Shown: positions 1 to 8,697, counted from the stretch's first letter. The stretch is DNA of 64,000 nucleotides from Tetrapisispora phaffii CBS 4417 (GCF_000236905.1 NC_016529.1:496001-560000); one strand, 5' to 3'. Program-made: numbers and translations. The notes: generated by a model not told the origin, from the sequence alone.

Positions 1-1
1 C

Positions 2-127
2 TGCTTCGTTAACTATACAAATATAAATAATGCAATTTCTGCTATTGATAAAATTAAAAACAATCCAACATTCAAGAATCTAAAGATCAATTTTGGTAAA
101 GACAGATGCGGGAACATTGCACATTAA
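2..127 (+). CDS. MRN1: C-terminal end of an RRM RNA-binding protein, probably Mrn1 (partial)
   Basis: The window opens inside an open frame whose last 41 codons end at TAA 125-127. The peptide (CFVNYTNINNAISAIDKI then KINFGKDRCGN) has the look of the second half of an RRM fold, with the GKDRCGN signature I associate with the last RRM of the fungal Mrn1 family, which binds mRNA 3'UTRs. In S. cerevisiae MRN1 (YPL184C) lies just beyond UIP4 and MF(ALPHA)1 in the same relative orientation as here, which supports the assignment. Everything upstream is outside the window. Confidence 0.75.
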   Translation, partial: CFVNYTNINNAISAIDKIKNNPTFKNLKINFGKDRCGNIAH

Positions 128-884
128 TAAGAGACATTTATATTATAATACCACCTATTGTATATTATAATAAAGTAATTTAGCTTGTATATACATGTAT
201 ATATACTTAGCAATAAATTAATGAGAAGCATATACTATATGATCTTTTTGAAAGGCTGATTTTTATAGAAACATTTGTATTTACAAATCTGGGGAACTTT
301 ACTATCTCAACTTTCATTATTTAACGCTATCAATCGAATTAATTCAACCAAACATCACAACAAAATATATACCATACATCACTTATATTGCTACTGAATC
401 CATATTGAACACTTTATACATTCTATTAACCTCAAATTGTATAATTTTGTCACTCACTTGTTTCCTTTATATAGGTTGACTCAAGAGAAAGTCATTCTCG
501 CATCAATTAAACGCAAGCCATTGTTCAATGAAAGGATCGTTCATTTTGTAATATGTCACCTTATTATAAGAAACCATGTTTACAGGTTAGTTCTATATAT
601 TAGAAGGTCCTTGAGTATTAGAAGTGTATAGTGTTCAATTGAGTGTTGATAAAATTGCATATTTGGAATATATCAGTCTGTTTTTTGAAGTTTGATTACC
701 AAAGGGTTGCTAACGGATAATATCAAGGGTTTAGACTATTTAATATATTGAATTTAGCTAACCAACTGTGTAACCGGGTTTACATTACTGAATAATACTT
801 TTATATTGGATATAATTGGTTTGGTACATTTTTTGTGACTGTGTTTTCTGGTTCAATTTTACTATTACTGAAATAAGAACAATA
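128..884. other. Intergenic, MRN1 3' end to UIP4 promoter
   Basis: AT-rich DNA with no convincing gene. An open frame at 437-631 begins with TTG and resembles nothing. A short AT palindrome lies around 186-204, and a TAACCGGGTTTA element near 772-783 could be a factor site in the UIP4 promoter. No RNA gene seen. Confidence 0.6.
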
Positions 885-1550
885 ATGACAATAATTACTT
901 ACAAGCAACCATTGAATAAATTCAGGCAATTAAATATTGCTGGTGAATTCAACGATTGGAAAATCGTTTCTATGTCATTGGTAGGGGAGGAGTGGGTTTA
1001 CAAGATTGATTTCCCAGAGTTAGGAGATGAACCCAAGAAATTCCATTTTAAATTTATTGACGATAACGACAATTGGTTTGTTGGTGATAATTATCCTAAG
1101 GAATTGGATAAAAATTCCAATGAAAATAACGTGGTTATCGTTGATCCAACTGAGGATTCGAAGTTAAGTACCCCACATGTTAAAGGAAACCACATCAAAG
1201 AGTCACGAGCTGGTACTACGTCGTATATTTCCGAAGATGAAACGACATTAGCTGACCAGACAGCTCGAGAAACACCTCGTCAGCAAACAAATGAACCAGA
1301 TAGTTTGCACATAAAAACTTTTAATGCTGATTCTAAGGCAGTTGTCAGCGATAATCTGTCAGAAAAACCATATGATACTGAATCAAATGACAGAGAATAT
1401 GCAGAGCAAGAGAAATTAGCTGAGGATATTCAAAATAAAGGTTTTATAGATGGCAAAGAACCTAATAAATATCAGGATAAAAATACCTATAACAGGGGAA
1501 TAATTGGAGTCTTTGCTCTAATTGTCGTGTTTGTCGTAAGCTTTTTTTAG
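885..1550 (+). CDS. UIP4: UIP4-like tail-anchored protein with an AMPK/CBM48-type domain
   Basis: 221 residues from the ATG at 885; the frame is open further upstream but only with non-ATG codons. Residues 1-90 form a CBM48/AMPK glycogen-binding-like beta domain (GEFNDWK, EEWVYKIDF, FHFKFIDDNDNWFVGD). The middle is acidic and polar. The last ~17 residues (GVFALIVVFVVSFF) are a hydrophobic tail anchor. S. cerevisiae Uip4 (YPL186C, about 250 aa) has this plan, interacts with Ulp1 and localises to the nuclear envelope/ER and mitochondrial outer membrane. It sits between MRN1 and MF(ALPHA)1, as here. The MDG1/CRP1 family shares the domain, but synteny favours UIP4. Confidence 0.85.
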   Translation: MTIITYKQPLNKFRQLNIAGEFNDWKIVSMSLVGEEWVYKIDFPELGDEPKKFHFKFIDDNDNWFVGDNYPKELDKNSNENNVVIVDPTEDSKLSTPHVKGNHIKESRAGTTSYISEDETTLADQTARETPRQQTNEPDSLHIKTFNADSKAVVSDNLSEKPYDTESNDREYAEQEKLAEDIQNKGFIDGKEPNKYQDKNTYNRGIIGVFALIVVFVVSFF

Positions 1551-2046
1551 ATTAATCTCAGAATAAACAATTATAAAAAATGTTATTGCTTCTTATAAAG
1601 CGATCATAAATATTTTTATATAGTAACAAATACCTTTATTTAAGAACCACTTGCAATATTATACAATTAAATATCTGAATAACACACTTAAGATACAAAT
1701 AATTTATATTTTGGAAAGTATTATGTAAATTGTTAAGAGTCAGCTATATTTCCAATGCTCTTTTAAACAAGTTTCATTTTAATACCAAAACTTAAAAAGT
1801 AATCATTATTCTTTTTAAATTGATACCTATGAATTGTATCCAAAAAGTTTTATAAAATATTCAATTTTGTTAAAGTTTAATTATTATATGTACATATAAG
1901 TGACTAACTATTTTATAAATTAATATTCAAAGTAGGGAAGATTTAATGTAGGATATTTTGACGAACTGAAATTGTTTGCTACAAGATCTAAGAAGGAAAG
2001 ATAAAGACATTTGAATTCACGATTAGGCATTTATGAAACATTACAT
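1551..2046. other. Intergenic between convergent UIP4 and alpha-factor genes
   Basis: Very AT-rich 3' flanking DNA holding the 3' ends of two converging genes. No ORF with an ATG, tRNA or repeat is visible. Confidence 0.6.
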
Positions 2047-2559
2047 TTAGTATAATGGTTGACCAGGGTCTAATCTTAACCAGTGCCAAGCTTCAGCATC
2101 GGCTTCAGCATCCCTCTTGTATAATGGTTGACCTGGGTCCAATCTTAACCAGTGCCAAGCTTCAGCATCGGCTTCAGCATCCCTCTTGTATAATGGTTGA
2201 CCTGGGTCCAATCTTAACCAGTGCCAAGCTTCAGCATCGGCTTCAGCATCTCTCTTGTATAATGGCTGACCTGGATCCAGTCTTAACCAGTGCCATGCGT
2301 CAGCTTCTCTCTTGGATAAAGAAACACCAGCTTCTTCGTAAGCTTGTTCAGCAATGGTTGTGTTAATGAACATAACACCGCTAGTGGTAGAGTTAGAAAA
2401 TGGCAATAAGGCAATGTCGTTAGCACCATCGAAATTTAAGTAACCAATAATGGCTTCAGCCGGAACGGAAGCATTGTCAACAGATTCATTGGAAACTGGA
2501 GCAGCGAAAGCGGAAGTAGCAGTTAAAGCTAAAGTTGATAAAACAGAAGAGAGCTTCAT
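2047..2559 (-). CDS. MF(ALPHA)1: Mating pheromone alpha-factor precursor
   Basis: 170-residue prepro-alpha-factor. Residues 1-19 are a signal peptide cut after AFA. The pro region to about residue 82 carries four N-glycosylation sequons (N24, N29, N56, N66). A Kex2 site KR (83-84) precedes EADA and the first pheromone copy. Three more units of KR + DAEADAEA + 13-mer follow, giving four identical copies of WHWLRLDPGQPLY at 89-101, 112-124, 135-147 and 158-170, directly before the stop. Processing would need Kex2, Kex1 and the Ste13 dipeptidyl aminopeptidase (X-Ala/Glu-Ala spacers). The gene lies next to POS5, as YPL187W does. Expression should be alpha-cell specific; a matching Mcm1/alpha1-type site lies ~500 bp upstream (3063-3085). 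Confidence 0.97.
   Translation of the reverse strand: MKLSSVLSTLALTATSAFAAPVSNESVDNASVPAEAIIGYLNFDGANDIALLPFSNSTTSGVMFINTTIAEQAYEEAGVSLSKREADAWHWLRLDPGQPLYKRDAEADAEAWHWLRLDPGQPLYKRDAEADAEAWHWLRLDPGQPLYKRDAEADAEAWHWLRLDPGQPLY
2050..2313 (-). repeat. Tandem pheromone-coding repeats, four units
   Basis: Four head-to-tail coding units; the last three are 69 nt (23 codons: KR, eight-residue Glu/Asp-Ala spacer, 13-mer). The first has only a four-residue spacer, EADA. Units are nearly identical at DNA level, which points to recent duplication or gene conversion. Confidence 0.95.
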
Positions 2560-3062
2560 TTTTGAAAGTGATTGTTTTTTGTTTGTTGGTATTGTTTGAT
2601 GGTTTCTTATATCTTATATTATAAAGGATAAAGGAAACAATTTTGAATTTGAATCATTACAAGAATTAGCCACCTTTTTATACCTTTTGTTTTTTGATTG
2701 CGTTCATTTTGGAAATGCCAGTTTATACTTTTGCAACCATCTCAGTGTTCATCCCAACCACGGTCGTTGCTCACTATCACCTATCCATAACCTATGTTAT
2801 CTGTTTCATGATGAGCAGTAAAGTTTCATATTAAAATTTGCATCCCTGTTTAAAACATACCAATGTCCAACCAAATCACTCAATTCTGGTTCGGATCTCA
2901 TCCAAAAACCTGGGCCACAATTCCTGGAACCATAGAAACACAGCAATTAAAGGTTTTCTTGGGTAATAGCAAACACAAATCCAAGACATATAACTCGTTG
3001 TAACCAGCATGATAGCTCAACGACACCAGTACCTGGCATTCGCTATCGCAATGAATATTTGC

Positions 3063-3085
3063 GTCATTGCCGTCCTAATCGGGAA
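3063..3085 (-). promoter_or_regulatory. Possible alpha-specific Mcm1/alpha1 (P'Q) site
   Basis: Read on the minus strand the element is TTCCCGATTAG, then seven bases, then CAATGAC. It matches the S. cerevisiae alpha-specific P'Q consensus (TTTCCTAATTAG followed by CAATGNC) with the same 12-base spacing from CC to CAATG. It lies about 500 bp upstream of the alpha-factor ATG and in its orientation. This is a by-eye match; no other complete copy was found. Confidence 0.5.
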
Positions 3086-3176
3086 GGTATTGTCATCTGC
3101 CAAAGAAACGCGCGGACAAAAAATAAATTTGCGCAGGTAACTTAGAATTCGACATTAGGCATATAAACGACAATGC

Positions 3177-3384
3177 CAAGTTCCATGGAACTTGAGCAAT
3201 ACTGCAAGAAGTTAACATCCGCTACTAATCAGTAGGTTGATTATCGTAGTAGGTTTCGGATCTTGCTCAAAGGGTGCTTCCGATTTGGACCCACTCTTTC
3301 CTTTTTGGGCCCGTAATGGCAATGACATTCTTGATTGAGAATGTTGAAATCGAAATTTTAAGAGGTTTTTGAAACAATCGTTAC
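3177..3384 (+). ncRNA. Candidate structured RNA, possibly snR10 (H/ACA)
   Basis: The segment has nested complementarity: TTGAGCAA (3192-3199) with TTGCTCAA (3263-3270); inside it ATCCG (3217-3221) with CGGAT (3257-3261); inside that CTACTA (3222-3227) with TAGTAG (3247-3252), capped by AATC/GATT. A second hairpin region follows: CGATTT (3281-3286) with AAATCG near 3347-3352, and CATTCT/AGAATG around 3326-3342. In S. cerevisiae the H/ACA snoRNA snR10 lies between MF(ALPHA)2 and MMS2 on the W strand, which would be the plus strand here; the flanking genes match. I could not assign H and ACA boxes or the rRNA guide confidently, so ends and strand are provisional. Confidence 0.4.
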
Positions 3385-3711
3385 AGATTAGGAATAGCTG
3401 TTTATTTCCATTAGTGTTAATATCTATGGGTAGCTATTTAGTTAGAGTAAACCTGAATTTATTACTAAATTGTTCATATAGTTGTCTCACCGTTTATGGG
3501 TGATGATAAATAAAATAATTGATTGAACGGTTCTAAATTATCTGCTTGTCTAAAAGAGAGTAGTTAGTACTTTCGAATATTATAAGAATATTGATAGAAT
3601 TTCAGAGCTGGGGAAGGTAGTTCCACAGGTTACACAAATGCGTAACTTGTTGTGTGAGTTTATTTGTTGTTGTCTTGTTTATCTGAAAATGTGCATTTTC
3701 TGATCGGAGAC

Positions 3712-5019
3712 TTACTCTTCGAATGAACAGTTGCTTGGTTTGTCGTTTTTAGTTTTTGCAGGTTTAAATCTGAAACTTGAATTAAAACCAAGCAATTCAT
3801 TAATGCCAAGCGACCAATCGTTTTCAGTTTTGGCAACACAATAAATACCTGAGTATTTTATTTTACTTTTCCGTTTGAATAGATCGGGTGAATTGTATTC
3901 AGGCGGAAGCTCAGAACCATTCAAATATATTGTCCCCGTTTCATTGATAACATGTATTTCATCCCCAACATCTAAACTGTCATATGGTCTACCGTCTATG
4001 GATAAATTAATTTTGTTGTTTTCCAGGTTATAAGTCGACTTTGTTGATATTCTGATCTTCACATGAGAAGAATGTGGTAAAATCAATGGCCTAAAAGATA
4101 ACGATCTTGGGCAAATTGGAGTCAATAAAATGGATGGAACTAATGGTGAGACAATCGATCCACCTGCGGATAACGAATAAGCCGTTGATCCAGTTGGTGT
4201 TGCCAGAGCAATACCATCTGCGGTGGTTCTTGTCAAATATTCACCATCAATAAAGACATCCAAATAGGCCAAATATGGCGCATTACCTCTATGTAAAAAA
4301 ATATCGTTCATAGCATGAACAGAAACCAATTTACTAATCTTCTTGGGGTCGTTTTTACGAACAATAAAACACTCTAGCCTGGTTCTATGTAGGCACTTGG
4401 CTCTTGAATTCATCACTTGGTTAAAAACTACCTCATGTTCAGAGAAATCGAAAGGTAATAAGAAACCCAAAGTGCCAAGAGAAAATGCTAACACTGGCGG
4501 CACCTGCATATCGTGGAACATGGAGACAGCATGTAAAATAGTACCGTCACCTCCTAATGTGACCATTAAATCAGTTTTAGTGACTATATCTTCATTTTCG
4601 CCAGTGAATAGTACATGTGGGTGGTTTGGATTTTGTTCAGGGAAGGTCTTGAAATCATTAGATATCTCACTGATAACCGGTGGTTGAACAATAACGTTAA
4701 TTTCTGGATATGAATCGTGCAAATGAGTGATAAATTTAACCATTGCCTCTCTTGTGGTGGTTGTACCTGGTTTTTTCGTGATAAACACATTTCTAATAGG
4801 ATTACTCCAAATCATGGATTGTAATTTCGAATGCGGAGAAGCAACATATCCAGGAGATCTGGAAGCCGTAAGCATCGTTACTGGCTTCACTTTCAAATGC
4901 TGTGTCAAAAGAGTTGGAACAATTTCATCGTTGGTTTTATTGCTTAGAAACCTAACCAAAGGCTTGGATAAAAAATAATGTTGTCTGATTGTAATTAATC
5001 TTAACGGATAATACATCAT
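3712..5019 (-). CDS. POS5: Mitochondrial NADH kinase Pos5
   Basis: 435 residues from the first ATG (5019; a second ATG follows at 5016). Upstream in-frame codons to 5055 include no ATG. ATP-NAD kinase fold, with the diacylglycerol-kinase-like motif LMVTLGGDGTILH, then TTADGIALATPTGSTAYSLS and the tail YCVAKTENDW. It phosphorylates NADH/NAD+ to make NADPH in the mitochondrial matrix. The N-terminus (MMYYPLRLITIRQHYF, then KPLVRFLS) is basic, hydrophobic and free of acidic residues, as expected of a presequence. Length is close to S. cerevisiae Pos5 (about 414). It neighbours the alpha-factor gene, as YPL188W does. The cytosolic paralogues Utr1 and Yef1 are longer and have no presequence. Confidence 0.95.
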   Translation of the reverse strand: MMYYPLRLITIRQHYFLSKPLVRFLSNKTNDEIVPTLLTQHLKVKPVTMLTASRSPGYVASPHSKLQSMIWSNPIRNVFITKKPGTTTTREAMVKFITHLHDSYPEINVIVQPPVISEISNDFKTFPEQNPNHPHVLFTGENEDIVTKTDLMVTLGGDGTILHAVSMFHDMQVPPVLAFSLGTLGFLLPFDFSEHEVVFNQVMNSRAKCLHRTRLECFIVRKNDPKKISKLVSVHAMNDIFLHRGNAPYLAYLDVFIDGEYLTRTTADGIALATPTGSTAYSLSAGGSIVSPLVPSILLTPICPRSLSFRPLILPHSSHVKIRISTKSTYNLENNKINLSIDGRPYDSLDVGDEIHVINETGTIYLNGSELPPEYNSPDLFKRKSKIKYSGIYCVAKTENDWSLGINELLGFNSSFRFKPAKTKNDKPSNCSFEE

Positions 5020-5614
5020 TATGCATAAATATATACATATATGTATATTACCCAAAAATTCTTGTTAATCTCAATTCTATCCCTTGGGGATTCGTATTAC
5101 TTCAAGTGCACTAAGTTTGCTAATAATAAAACTTGTCGAAATGGGATCACAGTAGCAACTTAACAACCCAGAAACAGCAATGATTTTACTGATCTGGTAG
5201 CTTAGAAACAACCACATTCTAATAACTTTAGTTGTATCTTAATTATATTAATGATGGGCACTGAAAGGTTTCAAGTTTTTCATTTCAAGCCTGAAAATTT
5301 TTAGGTTAAGGTTTACTAAGGCAATATATATATATTTATCTAAAGGAATTATAATGAACTGGTTGATCAAGGATCAACAAAAGTACAGTAAACGATTGTA
5401 TGGCGCCATTGAAGAGTGAATAGTAGTTTTTTAGCTGCCCAATGATGTTTCTGTGACTCGAAAAGGTGGAATAGTCAGCGAGCCACATGAATCCTGGTTT
5501 TTAGAACTGTATCTATCTCATATTTTTATTATATTGTACCATTTATATAGACATTCATATATATATATATATGAATGTATGTACTTGATATACTTATATA
5601 GTTGTACATGACTT
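5020..5614. other. Intergenic, POS5 promoter and MMS2 3' end
   Basis: AT-rich. It includes a perfect 7-bp hairpin, GTTGATC (5362-5368), loop AAG, GATCAAC (5372-5378), and several AT dinucleotide runs (around 5321-5333 and 5561-5573). The S. cerevisiae neighbour COA2 was looked for and not recognised. No gene supported. Confidence 0.5.
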
Positions 5615-6191
5615 TTAATATGTTTCTCCTTCCTTTGGTTGTGGCAACATTTTGTTACTTGGGTGAGCCATCTCTTTTCTCAATTCCAATAGTATAGTTT
5701 CCATTGTGTATGATCTTTTCCAGTTCTTGATTGGATTGAAATCTGGTTTAACTACACCTGTAGCACTATCCACACAGTTTAAGTTAATTTTTGAGATGAA
5801 TTTCAAGGTTGGAGGTTCGTCAGGATAACTTGGACCACATTCAATGGACAACGAATATATTCTGTTGGAATGGTTGCTGTGTGGCGGACCCAATATCGTC
5901 CCGTTCCAGTTAGTCATAGAGATATCATCACTATCAGCTAGACCATAACTGCACGATTCTGGTCCCATACCTTTCTCTCCCTTTTCCAGTTCCTCTAATA
6001 ACCTAAAACTTCTTGGTCTGTAATAAAAGCAAAAAACACGGCATATTTAGCATGCGAATCAACAATAGGATCACCAACAAAGAGTGAACGATATTGTTAT
6101 TCAATAATGCTATCACGCAATTATAGTTAGTTCATATGACCTTTAGAAACATGCACGATTTCACTAATGCAAATACATACACTTTTGACAT
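5615..6191 (-). CDS. MMS2: Ubiquitin-conjugating enzyme variant Mms2 (two exons)
   Basis: Exon 1 is 11 nt (6181-6191, ATGTCAAAAGT); exon 2 is 5615-6017. Joined, they encode 137 residues starting MSKVPRSFRLLEELEKGEKG, the same length as S. cerevisiae Mms2. This is a UEV protein: a UBC fold (WNGTILGPPHSNH, YPDEPPTLKFISKINL) with no catalytic Cys. It pairs with Ubc13 to build K63-linked ubiquitin chains on PCNA in error-free post-replication repair. A long hydrophobic HPN-type active site is absent, as expected. It is divergent from MAD1, exactly as YGL087C and YGL086W are. Reading exon 2 alone from its internal ATG (5968) would miss the conserved N-terminal helix. Confidence 0.95.
6018..6180 (-). 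other. MMS2: MMS2 spliceosomal intron
   Basis: 163-nt intron with donor GTATGT (6175-6180) and acceptor ACAG ending at 6018, placed after the second base of codon 4 as I recall for S. cerevisiae MMS2. No perfect TACTAAC branch site is visible. The nearest matches are AACTAAC at 6126-6132, unusually far (~110 nt) from the acceptor, and a poorer TGCTAAA about 30 nt from it. Confidence 0.9.
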
Positions 6192-6546
6192 TTTTGTTAT
6201 AAGTCTTATAACCTTTCTTGTACTCTTTTAGGATTATAAAAACACTCCAGATAATATTAAATAACCAAAAGAGCCTATAATTATAACAGTCAATTGGTTC
6301 CAATAGTCAATAGAACCTTAAAAATGTTATCAACTTTTAAATCTTTGTTAATTAAAAATGATCCTTTTCAGTTAAAAGTATGTTAAAGGAACATCTTGAA
6401 AGCGCAACACTTCAAAAGGAATCAGCCCAGCAGTCAAACTGATTAAGTTAAAAAATATAAAAGAATGGGTGGTACGTTTGTTTGATATACTTCAACATCT
6501 TGTGTATCCATGTTCATGTCCTCAAGTAGGAGATATATAATTTGAT
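6192..6546. promoter_or_regulatory. Divergent MMS2/MAD1 promoter region
   Basis: 355 bp between two divergent start codons. AT-rich. I recognise no factor site in it. Confidence 0.5.
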
Positions 6547-8697
6547 ATGAGTAATAGTGGTGGTTCTTCACCATTCCTGGAGTCTCCAGGAGCGGCTAAA
6601 TCCGATATCCAATCCCAATATGCTAAGGGATCTGTTCATGATAATTATGCTGTGGAGGTTGCTGTTGAGGACAGAGAAGCTCCTAACTTCAATGACGTAG
6701 ATAATATCGGTTCACCTGAAGCAACTGCATCCAATAAGGATGATGATATTAGAATTTTAAAATATCAATTAACGAATATGAAGAATGAGCATGAGATAGA
6801 AACTTTGAGGGTTCAAAGAAAGTATGATAATATAGATAGACAATATAAGATGAATATGGACACGTTGGAAAAGACATTGCAAGATTTGCAGAAACTATAT
6901 GAGACTAATGGACTATTGGAAGAGGAGCTGAGAAACTTGCAAAGAAAATATGAAATAGAAACTGAAGAGTCTAATTTGAAACTGTCTACCATGAAATCTG
7001 ATATGCAAGTGAAACAAAATGAATGCGAATTTTTGAGAAGTCAGTACGAATCTGTAGCAACAAAATTTGAGAATCAAGTGAATGAAAATAGAGGTGAACA
7101 AGAGGCATCACAAGCATTGATTAAGAGATTCGAAAATGAAATTACAAAACAGAGTAATCAGATAGTCCAGCTTCAGAAAACTATACATAAGAAAGATCAA
7201 GAATTAGAGAGAGTTAAAGTTGATGGTATAATAGATAACCATAAAAATTATTCAACCGAAGAATTTCAAGAGCTAACTACGATAAATAAACTATTGCAAG
7301 ATCAATCACAGTATGTTAAAGAGTTAGAAACAGCCAACATTACCCAATGCAACGAGTTAAGGAAATTGAGAATATCACAAGAAACTGCATCTTATTGGAA
7401 AACAGAATATGAAAAAACAACGAATTCACTAGAGGATGCTAGAAGTGTGTTGCAACGCACAGAGGAGGAGAATGAGAAACTAAATTCTCAATTGTCTACT
7501 TGGAGAGTTTATTTGGATAGAGAGGCTAATGCAGACGAAGATGTGAACCCAGAACAAATTTTAACTAAGTTTAGGTCTTTGGAAAAAGAATGCCAGAATT
7601 ATAAAGAAGAAAATGCTCAGTTGCAGAAAGACGTCCTCCAATTGAAATCATTAAATGATGAATTGGCCTTGGAAAGAAATCAATCATTGGATCTTCATAA
7701 AAATTATGAAGCCTCAATATTAAATTTGAAAAAGATCAATCACGAACTAGAACAACAGAAGTTGTTATCATTTGAAGAATGTAAGTTATTGAGACAGGAG
7801 TTGGAAGAAATTAATTTTGTTACAGAAAACAAGAAAGATCCAAATGATGCAAACCTAACAAACAAAAAAAATAACTCCACATATCTAATTCAAATGTTGT
7901 CAGATGTCCAAAATAAGAATCAAGATTTAACAGAAGATTTAAAAGTATTAAATGATCAATTGTTATCAGAACAAGTGGGGTCTAAAAAGAGAAAAGCAAG
8001 TGACCAAGTTACTTTGAATTATTCAAAAAGATTAAATGAGTTACAACTAGAAAATATACAGTATTCCAAAGATGTACAAAAACTTAATGATGTTATAAAA
8101 TTACTGGAAGAAAAAATTAAGAAATTAGTAAACATTAAAGAAAAAAAGATTAGAATTTTACAGTTAAGAGATAATCCATTATTAAAAGAGCAGTTCTTAA
8201 GGAAAAAGCAATTAGATATACTAAAACGTGAGAATAAGGATCTTTTACAAGAGCTGCTTAGAGATAGTTCAGAGCCTAGAGATGACAGAAAGTATGTGCC
8301 GAGAACCGTTTTCGAATCGTTGAATTTTGATTTAAAGGAACAAGAACATGAAATATTTAAATTGAACAAAAAATCAACACGTTTAATGCAAGTGTTCAAC
8401 AAAAAGTCTCTAGAATTTATAGATGTGGTCACTTCATTATTGGGATTCAAGTTAGAGTTCCAAAAAGATGGGAGAATAAAGATATTTTCCTGTTTTAAGC
8501 CAAATAAATACATCATTGCCGACTTAATAGCCAACTCATTGAAATCAAATCTTAGCACAGTGGTAGCAGACTGGCAAGAGCTTTTCCACCTGTGGATAGA
8601 AGAACGCTCACAAATTCCCTGTTTTCTTGCCGAAATTACATTGAGATTATGGGAAGAATCACAACAGAGCGTTCCACAAACAGCACAAGATAGTTAG
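6547..8697 (+). CDS. MAD1: Spindle assembly checkpoint protein Mad1
   Basis: 716 residues (S. cerevisiae about 749), almost wholly coiled coil from ~70 to ~620, with a compact C-terminal domain. Conserved blocks include EKKIRILQLRDNPLLKEQF with its continuation KKQLDILKREN, and the terminal VFNKKSLEFIDVVTSLLGF with KLEFQKDGRIKIFSCF. Mad1 anchors Mad2 at nuclear pores and unattached kinetochores and recruits Bub1 through its C-terminus. The usual RLK tripeptide just before VFNKKS reads RLM here (R612-L613-M614). A likely nuclear localisation stretch is SKKRKAS (~478). Neighbours MMS2 and LCL3 reproduce YGL087C-YGL086W-YGL085W. Confidence 0.95.
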   Translation: MSNSGGSSPFLESPGAAKSDIQSQYAKGSVHDNYAVEVAVEDREAPNFNDVDNIGSPEATASNKDDDIRILKYQLTNMKNEHEIETLRVQRKYDNIDRQYKMNMDTLEKTLQDLQKLYETNGLLEEELRNLQRKYEIETEESNLKLSTMKSDMQVKQNECEFLRSQYESVATKFENQVNENRGEQEASQALIKRFENEITKQSNQIVQLQKTIHKKDQELERVKVDGIIDNHKNYSTEEFQELTTINKLLQDQSQYVKELETANITQCNELRKLRISQETASYWKTEYEKTTNSLEDARSVLQRTEEENEKLNSQLSTWRVYLDREANADEDVNPEQILTKFRSLEKECQNYKEENAQLQKDVLQLKSLNDELALERNQSLDLHKNYEASILNLKKINHELEQQKLLSFEECKLLRQELEEINFVTENKKDPNDANLTNKKNNSTYLIQMLSDVQNKNQDLTEDLKVLNDQLLSEQVGSKKRKASDQVTLNYSKRLNELQLENIQYSKDVQKLNDVIKLLEEKIKKLVNIKEKKIRILQLRDNPLLKEQFLRKKQLDILKRENKDLLQELLRDSSEPRDDRKYVPRTVFESLNFDLKEQEHEIFKLNKKSTRLMQVFNKKSLEFIDVVTSLLGFKLEFQKDGRIKIFSCFKPNKYIIADLIANSLKSNLSTVVADWQELFHLWIEERSQIPCFLAEITLRLWEESQQSVPQTAQDS

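Larger units (their letters stand above)
2560..3711. other. Long intergenic between alpha-factor promoter and POS5 3' end
   Basis: 1.15 kb without a protein gene. It holds the alpha-factor promoter, with a TATA-like stretch near 2612-2625 and the Mcm1/alpha1-like site at 3063-3085. It also holds a strongly self-complementary segment at 3177-3384, described separately as an RNA candidate. From 3385 to 3711 only AT-rich DNA is seen; a TGATGA at about 3500 has no partner D box at a workable distance. Confidence 0.6.

Noticed and set aside
437..631. 64-codon frame upstream of UIP4
   Set aside because: It begins with TTG, has no ATG at its start and resembles no protein.
2055..2366. 103-codon plus-strand open frame over the alpha-factor repeats
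   Set aside because: It is the mirror of the four pheromone repeats and owes its length to their periodicity; the minus-strand product is unmistakable.
3498..3703. Box C/D snoRNA suggested by GTGATGA near 3500 and CTGA near 3700
   Set aside because: The boxes are about 200 nt apart with no terminal stem, too long for this class.
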